Assembly: GCF_003987335.1 (NCBI RefSeq)
Contig: NZ_PIPK01000011.1
Coordinates: forward strand, 1 to 64,000
Reading direction: 5' to 3'
Length of the DNA: 64,000 nt
From: Aliidiomarina maris
GTDB lineage: Bacteria > Pseudomonadota > Gammaproteobacteria > Enterobacterales > Alteromonadaceae
Each line of letters begins with the position of its first letter. Position 1 is the first letter of the stretch. The translations under genes and the position numbers were made by a program. The notes beneath the pieces were generated by a model, which searched no databases, was not told the DNA's origin, and worked only from the letters and a program-made list of their open reading frames with translations. Shown here one piece after another: positions 53,154-63,735 of the stretch.

Positions 53154-54446
53154 ATGAAAGTAGTAACATCCTGTCTTATTGCACTCAGCATGTGGGCTGC
53201 AACCAGCGTGACATCGGTTACGGTCGCGCAGCAAAAACTCGACAGCGTAGCAGTGATTGTCGACAACACCGTGGTGTTAGAAAGCGAAGTTGACGGTTTG
53301 ATGCGTCAAATTAAGCGCGACGCCAGTGCCGCTGGGCGACGTTTGCCATCTGACCAAGTGTTGCGCACACAGGTCAGCGAGCGTCTGATTTTGCAAAAGC
53401 TGCAAATGCAAATGGCGGACCGCATGGGGATTCGAATTGGCGATGCGCAGCTGGATCAAACCATTGCGGGCATTGCCGCTGACAACAATATGCCAATTGA
53501 AGCATTGCAAGCACAAGTTGAAGCTGACGGTACGTCATGGCGTCAATATCGTGAAGAGGTACGCGAGCAACTGATCACCAACGAGGTGCAGCGTGCACAG
53601 GTACAACGCCGCGTGTATATCAGCCCGCAAGAAATTAATAACCTGGTGCGCATGATTGACGAACAAGGCGATTCGACGGTTGAATACAACCTAAGCCATA
53701 TTTTAATCAGCTTTCAAAATGAGCAAGGTGACAGCGACGAAGACGCTGCGCGCCGCCGCGTTGATGCCGTGGTTAATCGCCTGAACGAAGGCGATGATTT
53801 TGCTCAGATGGCGGTAACATCATCGTCAGCAGCCAATGCTTTGGACGGTGGTGAAATGGGCTGGATGAGTGAAAACACCATGCCGACCTTATTTGCTGCA
53901 AATGTCAGCGGTGCTGCTGCGGGTGATATTATCGGCCCATTGCGTTCAGGCGTTGGCTTTCACGTATTGCGCGTCAATGAAGTGCGCGGTGCGGAAGTAT
54001 TTACCTCAGAAGAAGTCAGTGCTCGCCATATCTTAATTCAGCCTTCAGTGATTCTATCGGACAACCGTGCGCGCAACATGCTCGCGGAATTCCGCAGCCA
54101 AATCCAAAGCGGTGAAAAAACCTTTGGCGAATTGGCCCGCGAACATTCGGCTGACCCAGGGTCTGCCCGTAACAACGGTGAGTTAGGCTTTGCTGACCCT
54201 AGCATGTATGTACCTGAATTTAGACAGCGCGTAGAAGAGCAAGACGTCGGCTATATTTCAGAACCGTTTCGCACTACACACGGATGGCACATTGTGGAAG
54301 TCCTGGACCGTCGCACGCAGGATGTGACAGACCAACGCAAGCGTGAGCAAGCGGGTAACATGCTGTATTCACGTAAATTCCGCGAGGAGTTGGATATCTG
54401 GTTACAAGAAATCCGCGACAATGCTTACGTCGAGGTATTGCGCTAA
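53154..54446 (+). CDS. surA: periplasmic chaperone and peptidyl-prolyl isomerase SurA
   Basis: 430 residues with a signal peptide (CLIALSMWAATSVTSVTVAQ), an N-terminal chaperone domain (KLDSVAVIVDNTVVLESEVD), two parvulin domains (YNLSHILISFQNEQ at about 180 and VSARHILIQPSVIL at about 290) and a short C-terminal helix. It escorts outer-membrane proteins to the BAM machine and is needed for LptD assembly, which fits its place right after lptD. Its stop abuts the pdxA start. Confidence 0.96.
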   Translation: MKVVTSCLIALSMWAATSVTSVTVAQQKLDSVAVIVDNTVVLESEVDGLMRQIKRDASAAGRRLPSDQVLRTQVSERLILQKLQMQMADRMGIRIGDAQLDQTIAGIAADNNMPIEALQAQVEADGTSWRQYREEVREQLITNEVQRAQVQRRVYISPQEINNLVRMIDEQGDSTVEYNLSHILISFQNEQGDSDEDAARRRVDAVVNRLNEGDDFAQMAVTSSSAANALDGGEMGWMSENTMPTLFAANVSGAAAGDIIGPLRSGVGFHVLRVNEVRGAEVFTSEEVSARHILIQPSVILSDNRARNMLAEFRSQIQSGEKTFGELAREHSADPGSARNNGELGFADPSMYVPEFRQRVEEQDVGYISEPFRTTHGWHIVEVLDRRTQDVTDQRKREQAGNMLYSRKFREELDIWLQEIRDNAYVEVLR

Positions 54447-55448
54447 ATGACTTTGCGCATAGCGGTGACCTGCGGAGAACCCGCAGGCATCGGCCCGGAT
54501 CTTTTGATTCAATTAGCTCAGCAACCTTGGTCTGCTGAGCTTGTTGTTTGTGCCGACCAACAAATGCTTGAAGCGCGTGCCGCACAGCTCGGTATAGCGC
54601 TGGAGTGTATCCCTTATAATCCAGCGGCGGTGGCGCAGCCAACTCAGCCCGGAACCATCACAGTGCTGCATATTCCTTGTGCCAGCCCAGTGATAGCCGG
54701 CGAGCTGAATGCCGATAATGGCGCTTATGTGGTGGCTACCTTACGGCGTGCCTGTGAAGGTAATCTTAGTGGTGAGTTCGCAGCCGTTGTCACGGGGCCC
54801 GTGCACAAAGGGGTGATTAACGACGCCGGTATTTCATTTAGTGGCCACACCGAGTATTTTGCCCAGCAAGCGGGCTGTAATGATGTCGTGATGATGTTAG
54901 CCACCGAAGGGCTACGGGTCGCGTTAGTTACCACCCATATTCCCCTTGCCTATGTCTCTAAAGCGATCACGCCTGAACGTTTAAGCCAGATCATCCACAT
55001 TCTACATCGTGATTTAGTGACTCGTTTTGATTTGCCTGCCCCGCGCATTTTGGTCTGTGGGTTGAACCCTCACGCTGGCGAGAATGGGCACTTGGGTGAT
55101 GAAGAATTAAAAGTGATTAATCCCACTTTGGAGCAACTGCGCCAGTCCCATGGGTATAATTTGCAGGGTCCATTGCCTGCGGACACTATTTTCCAGCCCA
55201 AATATTTAGCAGCCGCAGACGCAGTTCTTGCGATGTATCATGATCAAGGCCTGCCTGTGTTAAAATACAAAGGCTTTGGCGCGGCGGTCAATATTACCCT
55301 TGGCTTGCCATTTATCCGCACCTCTGTGGATCACGGCACCGCCCTCGATCTTGCCGGACAAGGCGAGGCGCATCCAGGTAGTTTTCAGCTTGCATTAGAG
55401 CAAGCTATTCACATGGCGACAAAGGCCTCCAGCCATTCCGCCAGTTAG
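54447..55448 (+). CDS. pdxA: 4-hydroxythreonine-4-phosphate dehydrogenase
   Basis: 333 residues. It oxidises 4-phosphohydroxythreonine on the way to pyridoxal phosphate. Key stretches are [45 protein letters not shown] and [17 protein letters not shown], which hold the zinc His residues. It begins immediately after the surA stop and is the usual member of lptD-surA-pdxA-rsmA-apaGH. Confidence 0.96.
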   Translation: MTLRIAVTCGEPAGIGPDLLIQLAQQPWSAELVVCADQQMLEARAAQLGIALECIPYNPAAVAQPTQPGTITVLHIPCASPVIAGELNADNGAYVVATLRRACEGNLSGEFAAVVTGPVHKGVINDAGISFSGHTEYFAQQAGCNDVVMMLATEGLRVALVTTHIPLAYVSKAITPERLSQIIHILHRDLVTRFDLPAPRILVCGLNPHAGENGHLGDEELKVINPTLEQLRQSHGYNLQGPLPADTIFQPKYLAAADAVLAMYHDQGLPVLKYKGFGAAVNITLGLPFIRTSVDHGTALDLAGQGEAHPGSFQLALEQAIHMATKASSHSAS

Positions 55449-55462
55449 ATAGAAAAGGCATT

Positions 55463-56272
55463 ATGAGTAAAGTTCATCAAGGGCACCGAGCCCGTAAGCG
55501 CTTCGGCCAAAACTTTCTGCACGACGGTGGGGTGATCGACAATATCGTCGCCGCAATTTACCCGAAACCAGGGCAACCTTTAGTTGAAATTGGACCGGGT
55601 CTTGCTGCTTTGACTGAGCCTGTGGCTGATCAATGCCAACATTTGCATGTGGTTGAGCTGGATCGCGATTTAGCCGATCGCTTAGAAGCGCATCCCTTTT
55701 TAAGTAGTAAACTGACAGTACATCGCGCGGATGCATTAAAATTTGACTTCGCGGCACTCTCGCAGCAACTTGGTGCACCGCTGCGCGTGTTTGGTAACTT
55801 ACCTTATAATATTTCGACGCCCTTAATTTTTCACTTGCTTGACCAGCTTGAGCACATCAGTGATATGCATTTCATGCTGCAAAAAGAAGTGGTGCAGCGC
55901 ATGGCCGCCGAGCCTGGCTCTAAAGCATTCGGCCGCTTATCGGTCATGATCCAACAAGCGTGCGACGTGACTTATGTACTGGACGTCCCGCCAGGTGCTT
56001 TCAACCCGCCCCCGAAAGTGGATTCCGCAGTGGTGCGGTTAAGCCCCAAAGCGGTGCCCGCGATTGCGGTGCACGATCGCAAGTCGTTAAACCACGCTTG
56101 CTTGACGGGCTTCAACCAACGCCGTAAAACAGTACGTAATAACTTTAAAGAACTGATGAGCGAAGCGGACTTGGCAGGACTGGGGATTAACCCAGCAGCA
56201 CGCCCTGAAACGCTAAGCGTTGATGACTTTTGCCGTATTGCTAACTGGCTATACGAGCACTCACAAGCATAG
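55463..56272 (+). CDS. rsmA: 16S rRNA dimethyladenosine transferase KsgA
   Basis: 269 residues. It dimethylates A1518 and A1519 in helix 45 of 16S rRNA. The start has [13 protein letters not shown], then [15 protein letters not shown] for SAM, the catalytic [15 protein letters not shown] and the C-terminal [16 protein letters not shown]. It follows pdxA by 14 bp and precedes apaG by 11. Confidence 0.97.
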   Translation: MSKVHQGHRARKRFGQNFLHDGGVIDNIVAAIYPKPGQPLVEIGPGLAALTEPVADQCQHLHVVELDRDLADRLEAHPFLSSKLTVHRADALKFDFAALSQQLGAPLRVFGNLPYNISTPLIFHLLDQLEHISDMHFMLQKEVVQRMAAEPGSKAFGRLSVMIQQACDVTYVLDVPPGAFNPPPKVDSAVVRLSPKAVPAIAVHDRKSLNHACLTGFNQRRKTVRNNFKELMSEADLAGLGINPAARPETLSVDDFCRIANWLYEHSQA

Positions 56273-56283
56273 GAGTCCAACAC

Positions 56284-56658
56284 GTGAATGATGCTGAGGT
56301 AAAAGTATCGGTGGTAACTCGCTATTTGGACGGGCAGTCAAACCCACAGCAAAAGCAGTTTGTGTTCGCGTACACCATTGAAATCACCAACCATAGTGCT
56401 AAACCTTGGCGCTTAATGACACGTGAATGGTTAATCAATGACGCAGATGGCAAAACGACCCATGTCGCTGGGGATGGCGTGGTTGGACAACAACCTTGGA
56501 TTCAGCCAGGTGACACCTTTACCTACACCAGTGGCACTGTGCTAAACACGCCGATTGGTAATATGCAGGGCCACTACGGCTTGGTTGATGAAGACGGCCA
56601 AAAGGCACAGGTGCCGATACCAGCCTTTCGCCTGGCGTTACCCAACGCGCTGCATTAA
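56284..56658 (+). CDS. apaG: ApaG, Co2+/Mg2+ efflux-associated protein
   Basis: 124 residues from a GTG. The family fold is an FN3-like sandwich with VFAYTIEITNHSAKPWRLMT, then REWLINDADGKTTHVAGDGV, VGQQPWIQPGDTFTYTSGT and NMQGHYGLV. Its role is uncertain; it is linked genetically to cobalt resistance. apaH starts 2 bp after its stop. Confidence 0.94.
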   Translation: MNDAEVKVSVVTRYLDGQSNPQQKQFVFAYTIEITNHSAKPWRLMTREWLINDADGKTTHVAGDGVVGQQPWIQPGDTFTYTSGTVLNTPIGNMQGHYGLVDEDGQKAQVPIPAFRLALPNALH

Positions 56659-56660
56659 AC

Positions 56661-57476
56661 ATGACGGATTTTGTCGTTGGCGATGTCCACGGGTGCATTC
56701 GCGAGCTTGAATTGGTGTTGGAACGCGTTCACTTCGACCCGCGTACTGATACATTATGGAGTGTCGGTGATTTAGTTGGCCGCGGCCCGGAATCACTGGC
56801 AGTGCTGCGTTTTGTTGAAAGCCTCGGTGACCGTTTCGCCACCGTGCTTGGTAATCACGATTTACATTTGCTAAGTGTGCTAACCGGCGTCAAGGCTGGC
56901 AATCCCAAAGACAAAACCGACGATATTGTGACCAACGCCGGCGATTGGGTCGACTGGTTGCGTTATCAGCCGCTACTCATACAAATTCCGAACTGCGCAG
57001 TAGCCATTAGCCATGCTGGCCTATTCCCCGGCTGGCAACTTAGCGAAGCGCAGCAGTATGCCGATGAAGTCGCAGAGGTGTTGCAACACACCCACTACAC
57101 CGATTTTTTGCGTGCTATGTATCACAACGACCCCAGCCATTGGCACCCAGATTTGCCGCCTGAAGCACGTTTTCGCTTTATCGTGAACAGCTTCACGCGC
57201 ATGCGTTATTGCAGCGCCGACACCGGCGATGGCGTTGGTTTAGACTTACAATGTAAACTCCCCCCAAGCCAAGCGCCAAAAACCATCAAACCATGGTTTA
57301 ACTTTTTACCACCCCAGCCGATACAATTAGTATTCGGGCATTGGGCTGCTTTAAACGGCGCCACTGAGCGAGCAGATATTATTGGCCTGGACACCGGATG
57401 TGTCTGGGGTAATGGCTTAAGTCTATATAATTGCCAATCAGGTGAAACCGTTTTCCAGCCCGCCCTACATAAGTAA
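56661..57476 (+). CDS. apaH: diadenosine tetraphosphatase
   Basis: 271 residues of metallophosphatase type, cleaving Ap4A to two ADP. Metal-site motifs are FVVGDVHGCIREL, WSVGDLVGRGPESLAVLRFV, TVLGNHDLHLLSVLTGVK and FGHWAALNG near the end. Ap4A and NpnN RNA caps are its substrates. Last of the lptD run. A 108-bp gap separates it from the chemoreceptor. Confidence 0.95.
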   Translation: MTDFVVGDVHGCIRELELVLERVHFDPRTDTLWSVGDLVGRGPESLAVLRFVESLGDRFATVLGNHDLHLLSVLTGVKAGNPKDKTDDIVTNAGDWVDWLRYQPLLIQIPNCAVAISHAGLFPGWQLSEAQQYADEVAEVLQHTHYTDFLRAMYHNDPSHWHPDLPPEARFRFIVNSFTRMRYCSADTGDGVGLDLQCKLPPSQAPKTIKPWFNFLPPQPIQLVFGHWAALNGATERADIIGLDTGCVWGNGLSLYNCQSGETVFQPALHK

Positions 57477-57584
57477 AACATAACCTTATGACGCATTGAT
57501 GAAACTCATTTTCAATTGCTCATTTTTTGGATATAGTGCTTTCATTATAATACAAACATATCAGGCTCAGGTTAGGAGAAACCC

Positions 57585-59582
57585 ATGAGGTTAACCGTTG
57601 CTGCACGTGTGATTGGCGGGTTTGCCATCATCACCGGATTATTACTTGTTATTAGTCTTTCATCCTTCTTCAGTTTACAAACCATTGGGCGCTCGTCGGA
57701 GCAAGTGAATGACGTCGCGATACCGTCATTGATTGGCGTAGCGAATATTCAAACTGAACTTCTGCAATTATCCAATAACCAAACCGAAGCATTTTACAGC
57801 TCACGCCAGGCGACAGTAGAGCAATTACAAGCCGATTTTAGCCGAGCTTCGAGCAACGTAGATTCACAGCTTAATCAGCTGCGCCAATTACTGACCTCAG
57901 AAGCGCAAAGCCGCGCCGTCAATAATGTCAGCACCGATGTGTCTCAATTTACCCGCCAGGTGGCGACCATTTTTGAGTCCCAAGCTGAGTTCCTGCGCCT
58001 CGCAAGTCGTCGCGATAACCGCTTAAATGAAGTCGAACTGGCCGCTGACGATGCTGCGATGTTGTTGCTCGACTTGACCGATACCCAAGGCTTGAGTGAT
58101 GAGTTATATAACCAAGCAGGGCTACTTGAGAATAACCTGAATAGTTTGGTCACCTTGGCCTACGATATGGTGAGTGTCGAAGAAGCTGGCCGTGCAGACA
58201 TTATCCGCAGCGAAATTGAAGTAGCGGTTCAATCGAGCCGTGAGCGTTTGGCCGACATGCAACAAATGAGTTCACGCGCCACATTGGATGAGGTCGCTGA
58301 CTATTTAGACACCGCCGCTGGTGCCTTGCTGGAGAATAGTGATTCATTAGTAGCCGCAGTATTGTCGCGACTTGAAGCTCGTAGCGCCGCCGAACGCCTG
58401 TTAGGTGAAAACAATGACCTGATGGACAATATTTTGTCCGAAATGGCAACCTTACAAGTTCAAGTGCAACGCTTAGCCGACGATGTACAAGGCACGGCTT
58501 CAGGTGCTATTTCGCGTAGCGCGTGGATGAACTCAGTACTGACTATTTTGTCTATCGCCTTTGCCATCGGTATTGGCTATTTAGCGGTGCGCTCAATTAG
58601 CCGCCCGCTTGCCGAAGTCAATGCAATGCTGAACACGCTAGCCAATGGCGATCTGACTGGCCGCTTGGACGACTCCGCACAAGACGAGTTTGGCACCTTG
58701 GCGACCAATATTAATAAGCTGATTGAGAATTTACGCCGCCTGATTGAAGGCATTGCTGATCGCTCTACTCAGTTGGCCACGGCAGCTGAAGAATCATCCA
58801 GCGTGTCGGCACAGTCACGCAATTCGATTCAAGAGCAGCGTGCTCAAGTTGAGCAAGTCGCCGCCGCCACGACCGAAATGAGCAGCACCACGGCAGAAAT
58901 GGCCAGCGGCGCAGCCAAGGCGTTAGATGAAATTCAGCATTCGGATGAAGAAGCCAAACGCGTTCGCATTATTTCAGACGAGAATAAGCGCACCATTGAA
59001 GCTTTGGCTGAAGAAATCAAAAATGCCTCGGATGTCATCAATCAGTTGTCAGAGAATAGCGCCAACATTGGCGGTATCTTAGACGTCATTCGCGGCATTG
59101 CTGAACAAACCAACTTGCTGGCGTTGAATGCTGCGATTGAAGCAGCCCGTGCTGGTGAGCAAGGCCGGGGCTTTGCGGTTGTTGCTGATGAAGTCCGTAC
59201 ACTGGCAAGCCGCACGCAGCAGTCAACGGAAGAGATTCAAACGATGATCGAGCGCCTGCAGTCCGATTCAAGCCGTGCGGTGAGTGTGATGCAACGTGGT
59301 CGCACCCAAGCTGAAACCTGTGTGACACAGACAGACGAAGCGGCTATCGCGCTGCAAGCCATTACCGAGTCTGTGCATCAAGCCTCGGACAGCAGCACTG
59401 CAATTGCCACCGCGGCTGAACAGCAAAGCGCAACGGCACAAGACATCAGCGAGAAACTTGAAGCAATTGTCGCTATTGCCGAGCAAGCCGAAGCGGGTGC
59501 CCGCCAAACCGCGCAAGCCAGCGATGAGGTGGCCAAGCTTTCTGCTGAGATGCAAGATAGTGTGAAAAGCTTCCGCCTATAA
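57585..59582 (+). CDS. methyl-accepting chemotaxis protein
   Basis: 665 residues. Two membrane helices (about 7-34 and 311-333) flank a helical periplasmic sensor domain of roughly 275 residues rich in Gln, Ser and Leu. A HAMP domain ([20 protein letters not shown]) and the signalling hairpin tip [20 protein letters not shown], then [20 protein letters not shown], follow. Methylation-type Glu/Gln repeats ([13 protein letters not shown]) are present. TAGGAGAAACCC gives a strong ribosome site. The ligand is not predictable. No other chemotaxis gene is in the window. Confidence 0.92.
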   Translation: MRLTVAARVIGGFAIITGLLLVISLSSFFSLQTIGRSSEQVNDVAIPSLIGVANIQTELLQLSNNQTEAFYSSRQATVEQLQADFSRASSNVDSQLNQLRQLLTSEAQSRAVNNVSTDVSQFTRQVATIFESQAEFLRLASRRDNRLNEVELAADDAAMLLLDLTDTQGLSDELYNQAGLLENNLNSLVTLAYDMVSVEEAGRADIIRSEIEVAVQSSRERLADMQQMSSRATLDEVADYLDTAAGALLENSDSLVAAVLSRLEARSAAERLLGENNDLMDNILSEMATLQVQVQRLADDVQGTASGAISRSAWMNSVLTILSIAFAIGIGYLAVRSISRPLAEVNAMLNTLANGDLTGRLDDSAQDEFGTLATNINKLIENLRRLIEGIADRSTQLATAAEESSSVSAQSRNSIQEQRAQVEQVAAATTEMSSTTAEMASGAAKALDEIQHSDEEAKRVRIISDENKRTIEALAEEIKNASDVINQLSENSANIGGILDVIRGIAEQTNLLALNAAIEAARAGEQGRGFAVVADEVRTLASRTQQSTEEIQTMIERLQSDSSRAVSVMQRGRTQAETCVTQTDEAAIALQAITESVHQASDSSTAIATAAEQQSATAQDISEKLEAIVAIAEQAEAGARQTAQASDEVAKLSAEMQDSVKSFRL

Positions 59583-59597
59583 CTCACACATAGGTAC

Positions 59598-59629
59598 AAA
59601 AAAGCAGCTCAAGTGAGCTGCTTTTTTTA
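59598..59629. terminator. bidirectional terminator between the MCP and tyrS
   Basis: AAAAAGCAGCTCA AG TGAGCTGCTTTTTTT forms a perfect hairpin (arms AGCAGCTCA and TGAGCTGCT) with an A-run before and a T-run after it. It ends the plus-strand chemoreceptor gene and, on the other strand, tyrS. Confidence 0.92.
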
Positions 59630-59647
59630 TTTTTATCCAAACAGTTT

Positions 59648-60844
59648 TTAGCTTATCTGAATACGCGCAAACTTGCGCTTACCGACTTGGTAGACATGCT
59701 CTGAACCGCTTTGGCACAAGTGCTTTGCGTCAGACACTTTATCACCGTCAATCTTCACTGCGCCTTGCTTGATCATCCGCATGGCTTCGGAAGTCGATGC
59801 GACCAAGCCCGCTTCTTTCAGTACCGATGCAATACCCAGTTGCTCCGGCGCTAAATTCAAGGTCAACTCCGGCATGTCGTCAGGAATGGCATTTTTTTGG
59901 AAGCGCTGGATAAAATCTTGTAAGGCCGCGTCAGCAGCAGCGCTATCGTGGAAACGCGTAATCAGCTCTTGTGCCAACTCGATCTTAATGTCACGCGGAT
60001 TCGCGCCACCTTCCACACGTGCACGCAACGCTTGTAGCTCTTCTTCTGAGCGGAAGCTGAGTAACTCAAAGTAACGCCACATCAGATCATCTGACACCGA
60101 CATCACTTTACCAAACATATCGTTGGGTGCGTCCGTGATACCAATATAATTGCCCAGCGACTTCGACATTTTTTGAACGCCATCAAGGCCTTCGAGCAGA
60201 GGCACTGTGACCACGGTTTGCGGGGTTTGTCCTTGCTCTTTTTGCAATTCACGGCCCATCAGCAAATTAAAACGCTGGTCAGTACCACCCATTTCGATAT
60301 CTGCACGCAATTCAACGGAGTCCCAGCCTTGAATCAGCGGATACAAAAATTCGTGAATCGCGATTGGCTGGCCACCTTGATAACGCTTTTTGAAGTCGTC
60401 GCGCTCAAGCATGCGCGCAACAGTCTGGCTCGCAGCCAGCTTGATCAGGCCATCGGCACCAAGCTTACCCATCCATTCACTATTAAAACGAACCTGGGTT
60501 TTGTCTGGGTCGAGAATTTTAAATACTTGTTCTTTGTAGGTTTGCGCATTGGCTAAGACATCGTCGCGTGACAGCGGCTTGCGCGTCACGTTCTTACCGG
60601 TTGGGTCGCCTATCATGCCGGTAAAATCGCCAATTAAGAACACCACCTGGTGGCCCATGTCCTGCAGGATTTTCAATTTATTGATCAATACGGTATGACC
60701 AAGATGTAAGTCTGGTGCTGTGGGGTCGAAACCCGCTTTTACCACGAGCTGTTTTCCACTCGCGAGCTTCTTCTCGAGCTCGTCTGCGACTAATACTTCG
60801 TCTACGCCGCGCAGAAACTCGGCTACTCCAGGCTTACCATTCAT
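59648..60844 (-). CDS. tyrS: tyrosyl-tRNA synthetase
   Basis: 398 residues of the short TyrS class. It has the HIGH-like [16 protein letters not shown], the KMSKS signature in [15 protein letters not shown], and a C-terminal S4 RNA-binding domain ([20 protein letters not shown]). It charges tRNA-Tyr. The sequence [20 protein letters not shown] is in the specificity region. It starts at ATG 60844. Confidence 0.96.
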   Translation of the reverse strand: MNGKPGVAEFLRGVDEVLVADELEKKLASGKQLVVKAGFDPTAPDLHLGHTVLINKLKILQDMGHQVVFLIGDFTGMIGDPTGKNVTRKPLSRDDVLANAQTYKEQVFKILDPDKTQVRFNSEWMGKLGADGLIKLAASQTVARMLERDDFKKRYQGGQPIAIHEFLYPLIQGWDSVELRADIEMGGTDQRFNLLMGRELQKEQGQTPQTVVTVPLLEGLDGVQKMSKSLGNYIGITDAPNDMFGKVMSVSDDLMWRYFELLSFRSEEELQALRARVEGGANPRDIKIELAQELITRFHDSAAADAALQDFIQRFQKNAIPDDMPELTLNLAPEQLGIASVLKEAGLVASTSEAMRMIKQGAVKIDGDKVSDAKHLCQSGSEHVYQVGKRKFARIQIS

Positions 60845-61191
60845 TTACTATCCTCACCAATAAATTCAGTTAGAGCGTGCATTCTACTTGATTTTTGTCC
60901 AGCTTTTAAGCATCCTGAACAGGATAAACCCAAGCTGTTCATTATTCGAACAGTTCGCTATAATGTATCAGTTTAAAGAATTCATCGACTGGCTTGCTGG
61001 GTGTATGCGCTTCATTCTGCAGCTACAGCAGCGAGACCTGTCCCCACTGCTCGGTTTACCGCAGTAGTGGTCATAACCAGTAAATGCACCGCCCTTGCAG
61101 GTGACATTTACGAACGAAATGGGAGTTTGGCGGTCAGACGTCCAATCCCATTATTGCAGTGCGCTTAATCAGAGAAGTTCAAGGTCAGCTT
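60845..61191. other. intergenic region between tyrS and the M23 peptidase
   Basis: About 347 bp without a gene. A 14-bp palindrome ATCCTGAACAGGAT (60911-60924) and an inverted repeat CTGTTC...GAACAG (60939-60957) lie close together, followed by TATAATG (60959-60965), a consensus -10 on the plus strand. The repeated GAACAG half-site looks like an operator for the divergent promoters. It is not spaced as a LexA box (11 bp where 8 is needed). Confidence 0.5.
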
Positions 61192-62553
61192 ATGACACAA
61201 TTTATTCAACGCTTGCCACGTCAGCACAAAGTGGTTATTTCAATTGTGCTTGGAGCTTTGCTGCTTCTGATCTTATTACCGTCAGAGCAAGCGAGTGCTT
61301 CACGCAATACCACGACTGCTGAACACCTGAAGCCTGGCAAAAGGTATAGCTTGGACATCCCAACCGCGGCAGATGTCAGCGCAGATAATTACGTCACACC
61401 TGTCATGAGCACCGCAACTCGCCCTCAGGCGCCTACCACACCAGAACAGGCTGAACCTGCCGACACCTTACGCTGGCAAAGCTATGAAGTGCGTTCAGGT
61501 GACAGCTTGGCGCGTATTTTCAACCGTATTGGCTTGAGTCCGCAACAATTACACCGAGTTACCCAAGCCGAAGACGCCAATATTTTATTGCGCATTCACC
61601 CAGGTGACAGCATAAACTTCGGTCTCGACGCTACCGGCGAGCTTGCGCAGTTAACCTATAGCCTAAGCGATGTGGAAACCTTACTGATTACCGCCGACGA
61701 AAGTGGCGCATTTACTAGCAGCCGCGAATTAAAAGACGTGGAAATTCGTTATGGCTTTGCCACTGCAACGATTAATAGCAGCTTTTGGAACGCAGGCGTT
61801 CAGGCCGGCCTAACCCAAGGCCAGATTATGAACTTAGCTGAATTATTTGGCTGGGATATCGACTTCGTGATGGATATTCGCCCAGGCGATAACTTTAGCG
61901 TGCTGTATGAGCAACGCTATATTGATGGTAATTATGCAGGTTCAGGCCGTATCGTCGCTGCAGAATTTATTAACCAAGGCGACAAATTTCAGGCTGTCCG
62001 CCACGATAATGGCAGCTACTATAAGCCAGATGGCAGCAATATGCGCCAGGCCTTTATTCGCGCCCCGGTTGCCTTTAACCGCGTCAGCTCAGATTTCAAT
62101 CCGCGCCGCGTTCACCCTGTAACGGGTCAAGTTCGCCCGCACAACGGGATTGATTACGCAGCCGCGACGGGTACCCCAGTGATGGCGGCAGGCGACGGCC
62201 GTGTGGTGCGCAGTGGTTACAATGAGCTCAATGGTAACTACATCTTTATCCAGCATGGCGAGCGATACATGACCAAGTATTTGCACTTGAATCGCCGTGA
62301 TGTGCAGCAAGGCGCGCGTGTGCGCCAAGGCCAACGCATTGGTACTGTAGGCGCCACTGGCCGTGTCACAGGCCCGCACTTACACTATGAGTTCTTAGTC
62401 GACGGCGTACATCGCAATCCGCGTACAGTCGACTTACCTGCCGCAGAGTCATTACCTGCAGGACAAATGGCTGCCTTTACCCAAGTCGTGCAGCAACGCT
62501 TGGCGCAAATCGAGCATCAGCGCCGTGTCATGCTGGCGATGAGCGACGACTAA
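61192..62553 (+). CDS. mepM: LysM and M23 family murein endopeptidase (MepM-like)
   Basis: 453 residues from ATG 61192, which has AAGGTCA upstream. An in-frame ATG at 61159 lacks a site. The N-terminal membrane anchor (VVISIVLGALLLLILLPSE) is followed by a LysM-like region (YEVRSGDSLARIFNRIGLSP) and the M23 metallopeptidase with HNGIDYAAATGTPVMAAGDG and GRVTGPHLHYEFLVDG. It cuts peptidoglycan cross-links during wall growth. anmK begins one base after its stop, linking wall turnover to recycling of anhydro-MurNAc. Confidence 0.9.
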   Translation: MTQFIQRLPRQHKVVISIVLGALLLLILLPSEQASASRNTTTAEHLKPGKRYSLDIPTAADVSADNYVTPVMSTATRPQAPTTPEQAEPADTLRWQSYEVRSGDSLARIFNRIGLSPQQLHRVTQAEDANILLRIHPGDSINFGLDATGELAQLTYSLSDVETLLITADESGAFTSSRELKDVEIRYGFATATINSSFWNAGVQAGLTQGQIMNLAELFGWDIDFVMDIRPGDNFSVLYEQRYIDGNYAGSGRIVAAEFINQGDKFQAVRHDNGSYYKPDGSNMRQAFIRAPVAFNRVSSDFNPRRVHPVTGQVRPHNGIDYAAATGTPVMAAGDGRVVRSGYNELNGNYIFIQHGERYMTKYLHLNRRDVQQGARVRQGQRIGTVGATGRVTGPHLHYEFLVDGVHRNPRTVDLPAAESLPAGQMAAFTQVVQQRLAQIEHQRRVMLAMSDD

Positions 62554-63720
62554 GTGGGTCTATACATTGGCTTGATGTCGGGTACCAGTTTAGATGGACT
62601 CGACATCGCCCTCTGTGATTTCGATACGAATGGCGTCCCTTCTTTGCTGGCCGCGACCACTACGCCTTTACCGAAAGATTTAGCCCAACAACTTGCGCGC
62701 TTAAGCCAAATTCAACGGCTAGCTTCAAATCAACCTCAATGTGTCACCAATGATAACGTGCATCTTCAAGCCGTTGCAGACCGTCAATTTGCTGAATTTA
62801 GCGCCAGCGCTGTGAATCAATTCATTTGGGCGCAGCAACAAGCTGGGGTAATCCATACTGACAGTATCATCACCGCGATTGGTAGCCACGGCCAAACGAT
62901 TAGGCATTGGCCCACTGGTGACACGCCTTACACGGTGCAAATTGGTTGTCCTTCGACCTTAGCTGCGCTGACGGGTATTGACGTAATCGCCGATTTTCGG
63001 CAAAAGGATATCGCCCTGGGTGGCCAAGGCGCACCTTTGGCGCCTGCGTTTCACCGTGCTGTGTTTGCTCAAGCTCAACACACCATAGGTGTGCTGAATA
63101 TCGGTGGAATTGCCAACTTAACCTTGTTGGCAGCTGATAGCACCCTAGGCTTTGATACCGGGCCCGGTAATTGTCTGCTGGATAGCTGGTTCGTGCGTCA
63201 TCACCCGGAATCGGCGCAACAATATGATGCCGACGGCCAATTCGCACAACAAGGCGAGGTGGTTCCCGCGTTACTCGAAAGCCTGTTGGCTGACCCATTT
63301 TTTTCCCTCACAGGCCCGAAGAGCACGGGTCGCGAATACTTTAATTTAGCTTGGTTAGATGCATGGTTACAGCAACACCCTGCGTCACTTAGCCACACCG
63401 ACGTGCAGCGCACCTTGCTCGAATTGAGCGCGCGCACAGTGGTCATGGAAATCCAGCGACTTGGTATTCAGCATTGTTATGTGTGCGGTGGCGGCGTGCA
63501 CAACACCGCGTTAATGCAGCGTATAAGTGAGCTGGCCATAGCGCAAGCGAGTTGCCAGGTCCACAGCACAGAGGTTTTAGGGGTCGCACCAGATTGGGTC
63601 GAAGCGCTGGCTTTTGCGTGGTTAGCGTGGAGTTTCGTACAACGGCGGCCATCAAGCTTAGCCAGCGTTACTGGTGCATCACGAGATGCGGTCCTAGGCG
63701 GTCTGTTCCCAGCCGCCTAG
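62554..63720 (+). CDS. anmK: anhydro-N-acetylmuramic acid kinase
   Basis: 388 residues from a GTG directly after the peptidase stop. It opens and phosphorylates anhydroMurNAc to MurNAc-6-P in peptidoglycan recycling. Motifs are GLMSGTSLDGLDIALCDFDT, IGSHGQTIRH, NIGGIANLTLL, FDTGPGNCLLDSWFV and CGGGVHNTALMQRI. It has the same role class as murU/amgK elsewhere in the window, so the cell recovers wall sugars by two routes. Confidence 0.95.
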   Translation: MGLYIGLMSGTSLDGLDIALCDFDTNGVPSLLAATTTPLPKDLAQQLARLSQIQRLASNQPQCVTNDNVHLQAVADRQFAEFSASAVNQFIWAQQQAGVIHTDSIITAIGSHGQTIRHWPTGDTPYTVQIGCPSTLAALTGIDVIADFRQKDIALGGQGAPLAPAFHRAVFAQAQHTIGVLNIGGIANLTLLAADSTLGFDTGPGNCLLDSWFVRHHPESAQQYDADGQFAQQGEVVPALLESLLADPFFSLTGPKSTGREYFNLAWLDAWLQQHPASLSHTDVQRTLLELSARTVVMEIQRLGIQHCYVCGGGVHNTALMQRISELAIAQASCQVHSTEVLGVAPDWVEALAFAWLAWSFVQRRPSSLASVTGASRDAVLGGLFPAA

Positions 63721-63735
63721 GCTCATACTTTCCCG

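Noticed and set aside
60939-60957. LexA box
   Set aside because: CTGT and ACAG are separated by 11 bp where LexA sites need 8.
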